64,000 bases of DNA from UBA4742 sp963785815 (GCA_963785815.1 CAWAWN010000001.1:806001-870000); one strand, 5' to 3'; counted from the stretch's first letter, positions 10,694-18,784 are shown. Notes: generated by a model not told the origin, from the sequence alone. Translations and numbers: made by a program.

Positions 10694-11589
10694 TGCGCGC
10701 CCTCGTCACCGGAGCAGCCGGGTTCGTCGGTCGGCACCTGGTCGCGCACCTCGAGGAGCAGGGCGACACCGTCGTGGGGATCGATCGGGCCGACGGCCCC
10801 GACCTGCTCGACGGGCCCGCGCTGGCCGCATTCGTGGCCGAGGGCGCCCCCGACGCCATCTACCACCTGGCCGGCTGGAGCGACGTGGGGGGGTCCTGGG
10901 ACGAACCCCGGCTCGCCTTCGAGGCCAACGCCGTCGGCACGCTCAACCTGCTGCAGGCCTGCCGCGGGCGGACGGCCCGGGTGCTGTCGGTGAGCAGCGC
11001 CGACGTCTACGGGCGCGTCGCCCTGGCCGAGCTCCCGCTGGCCGAGGACGCGCCCCTGCGCCCGGTGACCCCGTACGCGGTCAGCAAGGTGGCGGCCGAC
11101 TTCCTCGGCGTGCAGGCGCACCTGGGCTACGGCCTCGACGTGTTGCGGGTCCGGGCCTTCAACCACCTCGGCCCCGGGCAGACGAACCGGTTCGTGGCCC
11201 CGGCCATCGCCGAGCGCATCGCCCGCAACGAGTTCGACCGCACCGAGGTGGTGCCGGTGGGCAACCTGACCCCCCGCCGCGACTTCACCGACGTGCGCGA
11301 CGTCGTGCGGGCCTACCGGCTGCTGGTCCTCCGCGGCGAGCCGGGAGAGGCCTACAACGTCTGCACCGGCGCCGACATCGCCATCAGCGAGCTGGCCGAC
11401 CAGCTGCTCTCGCTGGCCGACCACCCGATGCGCCTCGAGGAGGACGCCTCCCTGCAACGACCGGTCGACGTGCCCGTGCTGCGGGGCGATCCCACCAAGT
11501 TGCACAAGGCCACGGGCTGGACGCCCGAGATCACCCTCGACCAGACGCTGCGGGACCTGCTCGACGAGTGGCGCGGCCGCCTGGGCTGA
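10693..11589 (+). CDS. GDP-4-keto-6-deoxy-mannose reductase-like SDR epimerase
   Basis: 298 residues, extended short-chain dehydrogenase with NAD(P) motif GAAGFVGRH (residues 8-16), active-site region SVSSADVYG, and the Y-x3-K pair in YAVSKVAADF. The segment RAFNHLGPGQ followed by F-V-A-P resembles RMD/GDP-mannose dehydratase-like enzymes. With gmd 570 bp downstream, the likely role is reduction of GDP-4-keto-6-deoxymannose to GDP-D-rhamnose. Another epimerase or reductase of the same superfamily remains possible. The ATG at 10693 overlaps the preceding GT4 stop by one base. Confidence 0.7.
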   Translation: MRALVTGAAGFVGRHLVAHLEEQGDTVVGIDRADGPDLLDGPALAAFVAEGAPDAIYHLAGWSDVGGSWDEPRLAFEANAVGTLNLLQACRGRTARVLSVSSADVYGRVALAELPLAEDAPLRPVTPYAVSKVAADFLGVQAHLGYGLDVLRVRAFNHLGPGQTNRFVAPAIAERIARNEFDRTEVVPVGNLTPRRDFTDVRDVVRAYRLLVLRGEPGEAYNVCTGADIAISELADQLLSLADHPMRLEEDASLQRPVDVPVLRGDPTKLHKATGWTPEITLDQTLRDLLDEWRGRLG

Positions 11590-12121
11590 GCCGGAGCGCG
11601 GCGCGGGCGGCGACCACCCGGGCCTGCGCCTCGGCCACCAGCCGACGCTCGGCCGGGTCCCAGGCCTCGTCGGCCAGCAGCCCGAGCCGCGCCCGCCACT
11701 GGTCGAGGACGCGCTCGGCCTCCGGCCCGGGCGCCCGCCCCAACCAGGCCTCGTCGGTCGCCAGCAGGTCGAGCTGGTGCTCCACCTCGGTGTAGCGGGC
11801 CGCCACCAGCGGGAGCCGGTCGGCCTTGGCCATGGGATAGCTGGTGTCGGCCACCAGCTGGTGGGGTTCGAGCTTGAACAGGCCGGCCAGCAGGGTGACC
11901 GTGCGCTCGCCGGGCTCGGACAGGCCGGCCTCGACGTGCGACACCGCCACCCGGGAGATGCCCAGCCGCTGGGCCAGCTCGACCTGGGTCCAGCCCAGCT
12001 TGGCCCGGTGCTCGGCCACGCGGCGACCCAGGCTCTCGCCGCCGGGGGCCCGCTCGGACCCCGCGTCGGGGTCGGGCCGGCCCGTCCCTCGAGACTCACG
12101 TTCGGGCAATTGCCAACCCAC
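11531..12121 (-). CDS. XRE-family helix-turn-helix regulator
   Basis: About 196 residues. An N-terminal XRE/cro-type DNA-binding domain (about 30-85) has the helices LGWTQVELAQRLGISRVAVSHVEAG. The C-terminal half is helical and Arg/Ala-rich, without a recognised sensor domain. It is divergent from gmd (39 bp between starts), so it could control the gmd-fbiA-fbiB operon, itself, or both; that is inference. The 3' end overlaps the SDR gene by 59 bp in convergent orientation. The start is GTG at 12121, and a 10-bp palindrome GGCAATTGCC lies just inside the coding region. Confidence 0.75.
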   Translation of the reverse strand: MGWQLPERESRGTGRPDPDAGSERAPGGESLGRRVAEHRAKLGWTQVELAQRLGISRVAVSHVEAGLSEPGERTVTLLAGLFKLEPHQLVADTSYPMAKADRLPLVAARYTEVEHQLDLLATDEAWLGRAPGPEAERVLDQWRARLGLLADEAWDPAERRLVAEAQARVVAARAALRLSPGGRATRRAGPAASGRG

Positions 12122-12160
12122 TTAGCAGACGGTCGCGGTGATCCACGCTAGACCGTACCC

Positions 12161-13135
12161 ATGCCCACCCGTGCGCTCATCACCGGCATCACCGGCCAGG
12201 ACGGCTCCTACCTGGCCGAGATGCTGCTCGACCGGGGTTACGACGTGGTGGGCATGGTCCGCCGCAGCTCGACGGTGACCTTCGAGCGCATCGCCCACAT
12301 CCAGGACCGCCTGACCCTGGTGCCGGGCGACCTGCTCGACGAGGCCTCGCTCATCGAGGTGCTGCGCATGCACCGCCCCGACGAGGTCTACAACCTGGCG
12401 GCCCAGTCGTTCGTGCAGACCTCGTTCGGGCAACCGGTGCTGACCGGCGAGACCACCGCCCTGGGGGTGACCCGCCTGCTCGACGCCATCCGCATCGTCG
12501 ATCCCGACGTGCGCTTCTACCAGGCCTCCAGCAGCGAGATGTTCGGCAAGGTGGTCGAGGTCCCCCAGCGGGAGTCGACGCCGTTCTACCCGCGCAGCCC
12601 CTACGGCGTGGCCAAGGTCTACGGCCACTGGCTCACGGTGAACTACCGCGAGAGCTACGACCTGCACGCCTCGTCCGGCATCCTGTTCAACCACGAGAGC
12701 CCGCGCCGCGGGCTCGAGTTCGTGACCCGCAAGATCAGCCACGGCGCGGCGCGCATCAAGCTCGGCCTCGACACCGAGCTGCGGCTGGGCAACCTCGAGG
12801 CCCAGCGCGACTGGGGCTTCGCCGGCGACTACGTCCGGGCCATGTTCGCCATGCTGCAGCAGGACCGGCCCTCCGACTTCGTGGTCTCCACCGGCGAGAC
12901 CCACTCGGTGCGCGAGTTCTGCGAGCTGGCCTTCGGCCACCTCGATCTGGACTACCGCCAGCACGTGGTGCAGGACGACCGCTACTTCCGCCCGGCCGAG
13001 GTCGACCTGCTGGTGGGGGATGCCACCCGAGCCCGCGAGGTGCTCGAGTGGGAGCCCGAGGTCAGCTTCCCCCAACTGGTCACCATGATGGTCAGCGCCG
13101 ACATCGACCAGCTGTCGCGCCTCAGCCGCTCGTGA
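12161..13135 (+). CDS. gmd: GDP-mannose 4,6-dehydratase
   Basis: 324 residues, extended SDR. It converts GDP-D-mannose to GDP-4-keto-6-deoxy-D-mannose, the common precursor of GDP-D-rhamnose and GDP-L-fucose. Diagnostic features are TGITGQDGSYLAE (residues 8-20), the MVRRSS specificity loop, NLAAQSFV, SSSEMFGKV, Y-x3-K in SPYGVAKVYGHW and GILFNHESPRRG. Length is slightly short for the family but complete. An RMD-like reductase lies upstream and a fucose-synthase-like gene at 22474, giving two possible outlets. Its stop overlaps the fbiA GTG by four bases, an unexpected coupling of a sugar gene with cofactor genes. A TAGACC-like element 6 bp before the ATG may be its -10 box. Confidence 0.9.
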   Translation: MPTRALITGITGQDGSYLAEMLLDRGYDVVGMVRRSSTVTFERIAHIQDRLTLVPGDLLDEASLIEVLRMHRPDEVYNLAAQSFVQTSFGQPVLTGETTALGVTRLLDAIRIVDPDVRFYQASSSEMFGKVVEVPQRESTPFYPRSPYGVAKVYGHWLTVNYRESYDLHASSGILFNHESPRRGLEFVTRKISHGAARIKLGLDTELRLGNLEAQRDWGFAGDYVRAMFAMLQQDRPSDFVVSTGETHSVREFCELAFGHLDLDYRQHVVQDDRYFRPAEVDLLVGDATRAREVLEWEPEVSFPQLVTMMVSADIDQLSRLSRS

Positions 13136-14079
13136 TCACCACGCTGGCCGGTGGGGTGGGCGCCGCCCGCCTGCTGTCCGGGCTGGTCCAGGTGGTGGAC
13201 CCGGCCGAGCTGGTGGCCGTGGTCAACGTGGGCGACGACCTGGTGCTGCACGGCCTGGAGATCAGCCCGGACCTGGACACGGTCACCTACACCCTGGCCG
13301 GCGCCATCGACCCCGATCGGGGCTGGGGCCTGTCGGGCGAGACCTGGCAGGCCATGGACACGCTGCGCCGCTACGGCGGCGAGGCCTGGTTCGGCCTGGG
13401 TGACCGCGACCTGGGCACCCACCTGTACCGCACGGCCCGGCGCCACGCCGGGGCCACCCTGACCGAGGTCACCGGAGAGATCGCGGCGGGGTGGGGGTTG
13501 GCCCTGACCCTGCTGCCGGTGACCGACGACGAGCTGCGCACCATCGTGGCCGTGCGCGATGACCACGGCGTGGCCGAGCTCTCCTTCCAGGAGTACTTCG
13601 TGGGACGCCAGCACTCGGTGCCGGTGACGGCCGTTCGCTTCGCGGGCGCCGAGGCGGCCCGACCGGGCCCCGGGGTGCTGGCCGCCATCGCCGAGGCCGA
13701 CCTGGTGGTGATCGCCCCGTCCAACCCCATCGTGTCCATCGGGCCGGTGCTGGCCGTGCCCGGGGTGCGTGCGGCCGTGGTCGACCGACGCGACGACGTG
13801 GTGGCCGTGTCGCCCATCGTAGCCGGCGCCGCCCTGAAGGGACCGGCCGACCGGATGCTCGAGGAGCTGGGCCACGAGTCGTCGGTGGTGGGCGTGGCCC
13901 GGCTCTACGCCGAGTTGGCCGCCACGCTCGTGATCGACACCGCCGACGCCGGCCTGGCCTCGGCCGTCGAGGCCGAGGGCATGCGTTGCGTGGCGGCCAA
14001 CACGATCATGACCGACCCCGCGGCGGCCGCCGCCCTGGGCCGCACGGTGCTCATGGCGCGCCCGACGGGCGCGCCATGA
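13132..14079 (+). CDS. fbiA: 2-phospho-L-lactate transferase of coenzyme F420 synthesis
   Basis: 315 residues, CofD/FbiA family. It joins the phospho(enolpyruvyl or lactyl)-guanosine moiety to the deazaflavin FO to give (dehydro)F420-0. Seen motifs are the N-terminal TTLAGGVGAARLLSGL, VNVGDDLVLHGL, SPDLDTVTYTLAG, LGDRDLGTHLYRT, and IAPSNPIVSIGPVL. The start is GTG at 13132, four bases inside the gmd stop (GTGA). It is followed by the ligase gene fbiB with another four-base overlap, so the pair is made together. No FO synthase (fbiC) or guanylyltransferase (fbiD) gene is in the window. Confidence 0.93.
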   Translation: MITTLAGGVGAARLLSGLVQVVDPAELVAVVNVGDDLVLHGLEISPDLDTVTYTLAGAIDPDRGWGLSGETWQAMDTLRRYGGEAWFGLGDRDLGTHLYRTARRHAGATLTEVTGEIAAGWGLALTLLPVTDDELRTIVAVRDDHGVAELSFQEYFVGRQHSVPVTAVRFAGAEAARPGPGVLAAIAEADLVVIAPSNPIVSIGPVLAVPGVRAAVVDRRDDVVAVSPIVAGAALKGPADRMLEELGHESSVVGVARLYAELAATLVIDTADAGLASAVEAEGMRCVAANTIMTDPAAAAALGRTVLMARPTGAP

Positions 14080-14792
14080 GCCGCATGGAGGTCTTCGGCC
14101 TCGAGGGCATCGGCGAGATCGCGGCCGGTGACGACCTGGCCGGCATCATCGCCACCGCGGCCGCGGCCGCGGACGGCACCGCCCTGGCCGACGGGGACGT
14201 GGTGGTGGTCACCCAGAAGATCGTGTCCAAGGCCGAGGACCGGCTGGTCCCCGTCGACCCCGACGACCCGCTGAGCCACAAGCCCCTGGTCGAGCGCGAG
14301 TCGGTGCGGATCCTGCGCCGACGCGGCGATCTGATCATCAGCGAGACGGCGCACGGGTTCGTGTGCGCCAACGCCGGCATCGACCTGTCCAACGTCGAGC
14401 GGGGCTACGCCGCCCTGCTGCCGGTGGACAGCGACCGCTCGGCCCGGCGCATCCGCGACGGCCTGCGGGACCGCGCCGGGGTGGAGACGGCGGTCATCGT
14501 GAGCGACACGTTCGGGCGCACGTGGCGTCGGGGCGTGACCGACGTGGCCATCGGCTCGGCCGGCATCGCCGCCGTGGTCGACCTGCGGGGCACCACCGAT
14601 GCGCTGGGCCGGGAGATGCAGGTGACCGAGGTGGCGGTGGTGGACGAGATCGCGGCCGCCGCCGAGCTGGTCATGGGCAAGTCCAGCGGCATCCCGGTGG
14701 CGGTGGTGCGGGGCATCGACCCGACCTGGTTCCGCACCGGCAGCGTGGCCGACGAGATCGTGCGACACCCCAGCGAGGACCTCTTCAGGTAG
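14076..14792 (+). CDS. fbiB: F420-0:L-glutamate ligase, CofE-type, single domain
   Basis: 238 residues. It adds glutamates to F420-0 using GTP. Motifs include VVVTQKIVSKAEDR, ERESVRILRR, the SETAHGFVCANAGIDLSNV segment, SDTFGRTWRRGVTDVAIG and the late PVAVVRGI. Mycobacterial FbiB has a second, C-terminal nitroreductase-like domain of about 200 residues that reduces dehydro-F420-0; this protein ends after the CofE domain, so that step would need another enzyme. ATG at 14076 overlaps the fbiA stop (ATGA). The 3' end overlaps the convergent monooxygenase gene by eight bases. Confidence 0.9.
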   Translation: MSRMEVFGLEGIGEIAAGDDLAGIIATAAAAADGTALADGDVVVVTQKIVSKAEDRLVPVDPDDPLSHKPLVERESVRILRRRGDLIISETAHGFVCANAGIDLSNVERGYAALLPVDSDRSARRIRDGLRDRAGVETAVIVSDTFGRTWRRGVTDVAIGSAGIAAVVDLRGTTDALGREMQVTEVAVVDEIAAAAELVMGKSSGIPVAVVRGIDPTWFRTGSVADEIVRHPSEDLFR

Positions 14793-15726
14793 CGCGGCCG
14801 TAGTGTTCGTGGAGTTGGTCGATGGTGGCGAGGCAGTCGCGGGCGCACTCGCCGATGATGTCGGCCACCGGTCGGACCTCCTCGATGCGCCCGGCCACCT
14901 GGCCCGACAGGGCGATGCCGGCCGACAGGTCGCCCTCGAAGTAGACCGCGTTCGCGTCGCCGAACCGGGCGAAGGCGTTCTGCTCGTGGTCGAACTCCAG
15001 GGCGCTGGTGTAGTCGGTGCGCAGGGCCCGCAGGGCGGGCGAGGCGTGCTGGTTCAGGAACACCGTGTCGGTCTCGTCGGCGTCCACGATGGCCTGCTTC
15101 CAGTTGGCGTGGATGGGCGACTCGGCCGCCGACACCATGCGGGTGCCGAGCTGGATCCCCTCCGCCCCCAGGGCCAGGGCGGCGGCCATGGTGGGGCCGT
15201 CGAGGAAGCCGCCGGCAGCCACGATGGGCAGGTCGATCCTCGACGCCACCAGCGGCAGCAGCACCATGGTGGCCACCGGCCGCGGGTTCTTGAACCCGCC
15301 GCCCTCGCCGCCCTCCACCACCAGGCCGTCCACGCCGGCGTCGGCCGCCTTCTGCGCCGCCCGCAACGTGGGCACCACGTGGAAGACGGTGAGCCCGGCC
15401 TCCTTGAGCTGGGCCGTGTAGCGGGTGGGGCTGCCGGCCGAGGTGGTCACGAAGCGCACGCCCTGGTCCACCACGAACTCGACGATGGACGGGTCGCTGA
15501 CGAAGGCCTGGGCGATGTTCACCCCGAAGGGCTTGTCGGTCAGGTCGCGCATCCGGGCAATCTCGCCCCGGATCACGTCCAGCTCGCCCGACGAGGTCTC
15601 GATGATGCCCATGGCCCCGGCGTTGGACACGGCCGAGGCCAGATCGGCCCGGGCGATCCACCCCATGGGCGCCTGGATGATCGGGATGTCGACCCCGAGC
15701 AGGTCGGTCACGCGGTTGGTGAACAC
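14785..15726 (-). CDS. Nitronate monooxygenase / enoyl-reductase-like FMN protein
   Basis: 313 residues, TIM-barrel FMN enzyme of the 2-nitropropane dioxygenase family (nitronate monooxygenase, also related to FabK). It has the N-terminal LLGVDIPIIQAPMGW, the phosphate-binding VEGGEGGGF region, and VAAGGFLDGPTMAAALALGAEGIQLGTRM, which holds the second phosphate loop. It oxidises nitronates or reduces enoyl thioesters; the sequence does not decide which. I set the start at GTG 15726 because CAGTAT lies six bases upstream; an upstream in-frame start at 15774 would add residues without family similarity. It converges on fbiB. Confidence 0.82.
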   Translation of the reverse strand: MFTNRVTDLLGVDIPIIQAPMGWIARADLASAVSNAGAMGIIETSSGELDVIRGEIARMRDLTDKPFGVNIAQAFVSDPSIVEFVVDQGVRFVTTSAGSPTRYTAQLKEAGLTVFHVVPTLRAAQKAADAGVDGLVVEGGEGGGFKNPRPVATMVLLPLVASRIDLPIVAAGGFLDGPTMAAALALGAEGIQLGTRMVSAAESPIHANWKQAIVDADETDTVFLNQHASPALRALRTDYTSALEFDHEQNAFARFGDANAVYFEGDLSAGIALSGQVAGRIEEVRPVADIIGECARDCLATIDQLHEHYGRAT

Positions 15727-15732
15727 GCCGGC

Positions 15733-15738
15733 ATACTG
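15733..15738 (-). promoter_or_regulatory. -10 box of the nitronate monooxygenase-like gene
   Basis: CAGTAT on the minus strand, six bases before GTG 15726. Confidence 0.4.
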
Positions 15739-15800
15739 GCACGTCACCGCCGCCGACCCGGCGGCCCGGCCCAAATCCCACCGACCCTCGCCCCGCCACC

Positions 15801-15819
15801 TGATACCACAGTGGTATCA
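15801..15819. promoter_or_regulatory. 19-bp palindromic operator over the toxin-antitoxin promoter
   Basis: TGATACCACAGTGGTATCA: two perfect 9-bp arms around one central A. It overlaps the -10 hexamer TATCAT (15815-15820), which lies nine bases before the antitoxin ATG at 15830. A perfect dyad over the promoter is what is expected for autorepression by a dimeric ribbon-helix-helix antitoxin. Confidence 0.75.
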
Positions 15820-15829
15820 TGTGTTCGTC

Positions 15830-16033
15830 ATGGCCATGACCCTTCGCCTCTCCGAGGCCGAGACCGAAGCCCTGCGGCGGCAGGCCGAGATCGAGGATCG
15901 ATCCATGCAGGACATCGTGCGGGAGAGCATCTCGCGATACATCGAGCAGGAGACCACGGCCGACGTGATGGCCATCGCCCACCGCAACGCGGTGCGGTAC
16001 GAGGCGCTGCTCGACCGCCTGCGCAACTCATGA
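15830..16033 (+). CDS. Ribbon-helix-helix antitoxin
   Basis: 67 residues. The start MAMTLRLSEAETEALRRQAE gives the beta strand TLRLS and first helix of a CopG/MetJ-type ribbon-helix-helix fold, and RSMQDIVRESISRYIEQE gives the second helix, as in Phd-like and CopG antitoxins paired with Doc toxins. It should bind the toxin with its C-terminus and repress its own promoter through the palindrome just upstream. Its TGA overlaps the ATG of the doc-like gene (ATGA), the usual coupling of such pairs. GTG at 15821 is an alternative start but would lie directly after the -10 box. Confidence 0.85.
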   Translation: MAMTLRLSEAETEALRRQAEIEDRSMQDIVRESISRYIEQETTADVMAIAHRNAVRYEALLDRLRNS

Positions 16034-16425
16034 GCGGGCCGGACGACTCGGTCCGGTACCTCTCCCTGACGGATCTCCTGGCCATCACCCTGGTGGCCAC
16101 CGGGCTCGACCCGGTCCTGCGAGACGCGGGTCTGCTGGAGAGCGCCGCCCATCGCCCACGGGCCAGCGCATTCGGCCAGGACGCCTACCCGACCACCTTC
16201 GCCAAGGCCGCGGCCCTGACCGACTCCCTCATCCGCAACCGCGCACTGGTCGACGGGAACGAGCGCACGGCCTGGTTGTCCTGCGCGACCTTCCTCGAGG
16301 CGAACGGGTGGCGGCTCGACGCGCCCGATGACGACGCCTACGAGCTGGTCATCGGCGTGGCCGAAGGTCGGGTGGAGCTGGACCAGATCGCCGCGTCGCT
16401 CGAGGCCTGGTCGGTGCCCGTCTGA
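16030..16425 (+). CDS. Doc-type (Fic fold) toxin with altered active site
   Basis: 131 residues, death-on-curing family, which phosphorylates elongation factor Tu. The start YLSLTDLLAITLVATG and the middle FGQDAYPTTFAKAAALTDSLIRN follow actinobacterial Doc proteins. The core motif normally reads H-A-L-V-D-G-N-K-R; here it is R71-A-L-V-D-G-N-E78-R. The catalytic His is replaced by Arg and the Lys after Asn by Glu, while D75, G76 and N77 remain. Both codons are clear in the sequence (CGC and GAG). The protein may be catalytically dead or changed in activity. It lies four bases inside the antitoxin gene. Confidence 0.85.
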   Translation: MSGPDDSVRYLSLTDLLAITLVATGLDPVLRDAGLLESAAHRPRASAFGQDAYPTTFAKAAALTDSLIRNRALVDGNERTAWLSCATFLEANGWRLDAPDDDAYELVIGVAEGRVELDQIAASLEAWSVPV

Positions 16426-16461
16426 CGCCGGACGCGGTCCCGGCGCCGCGGTCGCGCCCGG

Positions 16462-17409
16462 TCAGCCGCGCTGGCGGAACCAGTCGAGCACGGCGGCGGT
16501 GCCGGTGTCGATGTCGGTCCAGGGCTCCCAGCCCAGGTACAGGCCGGCCCGGCTCGGGTCCAGCGCCGAGCGGGCCAACTCGCCGGGTCGGGCCGGAGCC
16601 AGCACCGCCGGCCTGTCCACCCCGGCCGCCCGGGCCATGGCCGCGTAGAGCTCGTTCACCGAGGTCTCGACCCCGGTTCCCACGTTGGCCAGCAGCCCCG
16701 ACCCCCGATCGGCGGCCCGGACGAAGGCGTCGACCACGTCGTCCACGAACACGAAGTCGCGGGTCTGGGTGCCGTCGCCGAAGATGGTGCAGGCCTCGCC
16801 GCTGAGCAGCCGGCCGGCGAAGATGGCCACCACCCCGGCCTCGCCGTGAGGATCCTGGCGGGGGCCGTAGACGTTGGCCAGCGCCAGGGCCGTGTACTCG
16901 AGCGCGTGCAGCTCGCGATAGGCGAACAGGTAGTCCCCCATGGCCTTCTTGGCCACGCCGTAGGGCGACAGGGGGCGTTGGGGCAGGGTCTCGGCCGCGG
17001 GCAGCTCGGCCGGGCCGACGTCGCCGTAGATGGTGCCGCCGCTGGAGGCGAACACGACCTTGGCCGCGCCGGCCAGCCGCGCCCCCTCGAGCACGTGGAG
17101 GCCGCCGATCAGGTTGATCTCGGCGTCGAACACGGGTCGGCTGACCGAGACGCGCACGTCGGCCTGGGCGGCCAGGTGGAACACCACGTCCGGGCGGCGC
17201 CGGTCGATGAGCTCCATCACCGACGGGTCGCGCACGTCGATCTGGTGGAAGCTGAAGTCGTGGGCCCGGTCCGACCGGGCCGCGGCCAGGTTGGCCAGCG
17301 AGCCGGTGGACAGGTTGTCGAGCACGTCGACGGCGTGGCCCTCGGCCAGCAGGCGGTCGACCAGGGTGGAGCCGATGAACCCGGCTCCACCCGTGACCAA
17401 CGCCCTCAC
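16462..17409 (-). CDS. UDP-glucose 4-epimerase-like NAD-dependent SDR
   Basis: 315 residues, extended SDR with TGGAGFIGSTLVDRL (7-21), FHLAAQADVRVSV, SSGGTIYGD, Y-x3-K in SPYGVAKKAMGDY, NVYGPRQDPHGEAGVV and FGDGTQTRDFVFVDD. These match the GalE/WbpP group that epimerises UDP-hexoses at C4; close relatives act on dTDP- or other NDP-sugars, so the substrate is not certain. GTG at 17409 overlaps the stop of the nucleotidyltransferase gene by four bases. It is the last gene of the six-gene leftward glycan operon. Confidence 0.85.
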   Translation of the reverse strand: MRALVTGGAGFIGSTLVDRLLAEGHAVDVLDNLSTGSLANLAAARSDRAHDFSFHQIDVRDPSVMELIDRRRPDVVFHLAAQADVRVSVSRPVFDAEINLIGGLHVLEGARLAGAAKVVFASSGGTIYGDVGPAELPAAETLPQRPLSPYGVAKKAMGDYLFAYRELHALEYTALALANVYGPRQDPHGEAGVVAIFAGRLLSGEACTIFGDGTQTRDFVFVDDVVDAFVRAADRGSGLLANVGTGVETSVNELYAAMARAAGVDRPAVLAPARPGELARSALDPSRAGLYLGWEPWTDIDTGTAAVLDWFRQRG

Positions 17410-18416
17410 GCGTCGGCCTCGTCGGGCAGCCGCACCCCGTCGAGCTCGGCGCCGCCGTCGATGGTCAGGTCGTCGCCCACCACCGTGAGGCCCGACAGCC
17501 GGGCCCCCGCGCCCACCGTGGTCCGGGCCCCGACCACCGACCCCTCGACCACCGTGCCGCGGCCCACCGACACGCCCGGGAGCAGCACGGAGTCTCGGAT
17601 CACGGCACCCGCTTCGATCTGGCAGCCGGCCATGACCACGGCGTGGTCGACCACGGCGCCCTCACCGATGACCGCTGACGGCGACACGCCCGACTCGGGC
17701 CGGCCCCGGCGGCCGTCGATGAGGTCCAGCTGGGACTGGAGGTAGGTGGCCGGGGTCCCGGCGTCGATCCAGTAGGCGTCGGAGTGCATGGCGAACAGGC
17801 TGGCGTCGGCCACCATCTCGGGGAAGGTGGCCCGCTCGATCGAGGCCCGGCGGCCGGCGGGGATGCGATCGAGGACGGAGGGCTCGAGCACGTAGGTGCC
17901 GGCGTTGATCCAGTTGGTGGGCGCCTGACCGGCGGGCGGCTTCTCCACGAAGGCCTCCACCCGACCGTCATCGGCGATGGGCACCACCCCGTAGCGCGAC
18001 GGGTCGTCGACCGGGGTGAGGGCGATGGTGCCCTCGGCGCCGCAGCGCTGGTGGAAGTCCCACAGCGCACCCACGTCGAGGTCGGTGAGCACGTCGCCGT
18101 TGATGACCAGGAAGGTGTGCTCGATGCCGCCGTCCTCGGCCGCGAAGCGCACCGCGCCGGCCGTGTCGAGCGGCTCGGGCTCGACCGCGTAGTGCAGGGC
18201 CACCCCGGCGCACCGGTCGTCGGGGTAGGCCTCCAGGAAGGCGTCGGGTCGGTAGCCGAGCGACAGCACGGCGTCGGTCACCCCGAAGCCGGCCAGGCTG
18301 GTGACCACCCGCTCGATCATGGGGCGGTCGACCACCGGCAGCATCTGCTTGGGGGTGTGGGCGGTGAGCGGCCGGAGCCGCGTACCGAAACCGCCGACCA
18401 GGATGACCGCTCTCAC
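17406..18416 (-). CDS. NDP-sugar pyrophosphorylase (mannose-1-phosphate guanylyltransferase-like)
   Basis: 336 residues. The N-terminal nucleotidyltransferase domain starts VRAVILVGGFGTRLRPLTA (the GG-x-G-TRL pyrophosphorylase loop), then PKQMLPVVDRPM, NGDVLTD, VEKPP and NAGTYV. The C-terminal 90 residues form a left-handed beta-helix of hexapeptide-like repeats (VIGEGAVVDHAVV, VGRGTVVEGSVVG). It makes an NDP-hexose from sugar-1-phosphate and NTP. By similarity to actinobacterial ManB/RmlA2-type proteins the product is probably GDP-mannose, which would feed gmd. GTG at 18416 overlaps the stop of the anchored protein gene. Confidence 0.82.
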   Translation of the reverse strand: MRAVILVGGFGTRLRPLTAHTPKQMLPVVDRPMIERVVTSLAGFGVTDAVLSLGYRPDAFLEAYPDDRCAGVALHYAVEPEPLDTAGAVRFAAEDGGIEHTFLVINGDVLTDLDVGALWDFHQRCGAEGTIALTPVDDPSRYGVVPIADDGRVEAFVEKPPAGQAPTNWINAGTYVLEPSVLDRIPAGRRASIERATFPEMVADASLFAMHSDAYWIDAGTPATYLQSQLDLIDGRRGRPESGVSPSAVIGEGAVVDHAVVMAGCQIEAGAVIRDSVLLPGVSVGRGTVVEGSVVGARTTVGAGARLSGLTVVGDDLTIDGGAELDGVRLPDEADA

Positions 18417-18772
18417 GGCTTGTTGGCTGCCGTCGTGGCGGTCGTCGAGGCGCTGGTCGCGGCAGTGGTGGCCGTCGCCGAGCCGGCAGTGGTGGCGGTG
18501 GCGCCGGGCGCGGCCGTGGTGGCTGTCGCCGCGCCTGGCGTGGTGGCGGTGGCGGCGCCGGACGGGGTCGCGACCGCCGTCGTGGTCGTGTCCTGGATGA
18601 GCTGGGCCGGGGCCGGGTTGCTCTCCAACCGCGACATGACGATCACCCCGGTGCCGACCACCAGGATGGCCACGACGGCCGCGGGCCACAGCCAGCGGCG
18701 CCGGCTCGGCTTGGCCGGGCCGGCAGCCCGAGCCGCCCGGGCCACCTTCTTGGACTGCGACGCCTTTCCCAT
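18413..18772 (-). CDS. Small membrane-anchored protein with Ala/Thr-rich tail
   Basis: 119 residues. A basic N-terminus (MGKASQSKKVARAARAAG) is followed by one hydrophobic segment (about 28-46) and an extracytoplasmic tail made almost wholly of A, T, S and P with repeated ATATT and TATTA blocks, ending AANKP. No domain is recognised. The tail resembles glycosylated linkers of actinobacterial envelope proteins. Its place inside a coupled glycosyltransferase operon suggests an envelope role or that it is a glycan acceptor, but this is inference. Confidence 0.6.
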   Translation of the reverse strand: MGKASQSKKVARAARAAGPAKPSRRRWLWPAAVVAILVVGTGVIVMSRLESNPAPAQLIQDTTTTAVATPSGAATATTPGAATATTAAPGATATTAGSATATTAATSASTTATTAANKP

Positions 18773-18784
18773 GGAGACGCCAAC

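Noticed and set aside
12105..12114. GGCAATTGCC as an XRE operator
   Set aside because: A single 10-bp palindrome lying within the coding region; no second copy seen near the promoters, so too weak to call.
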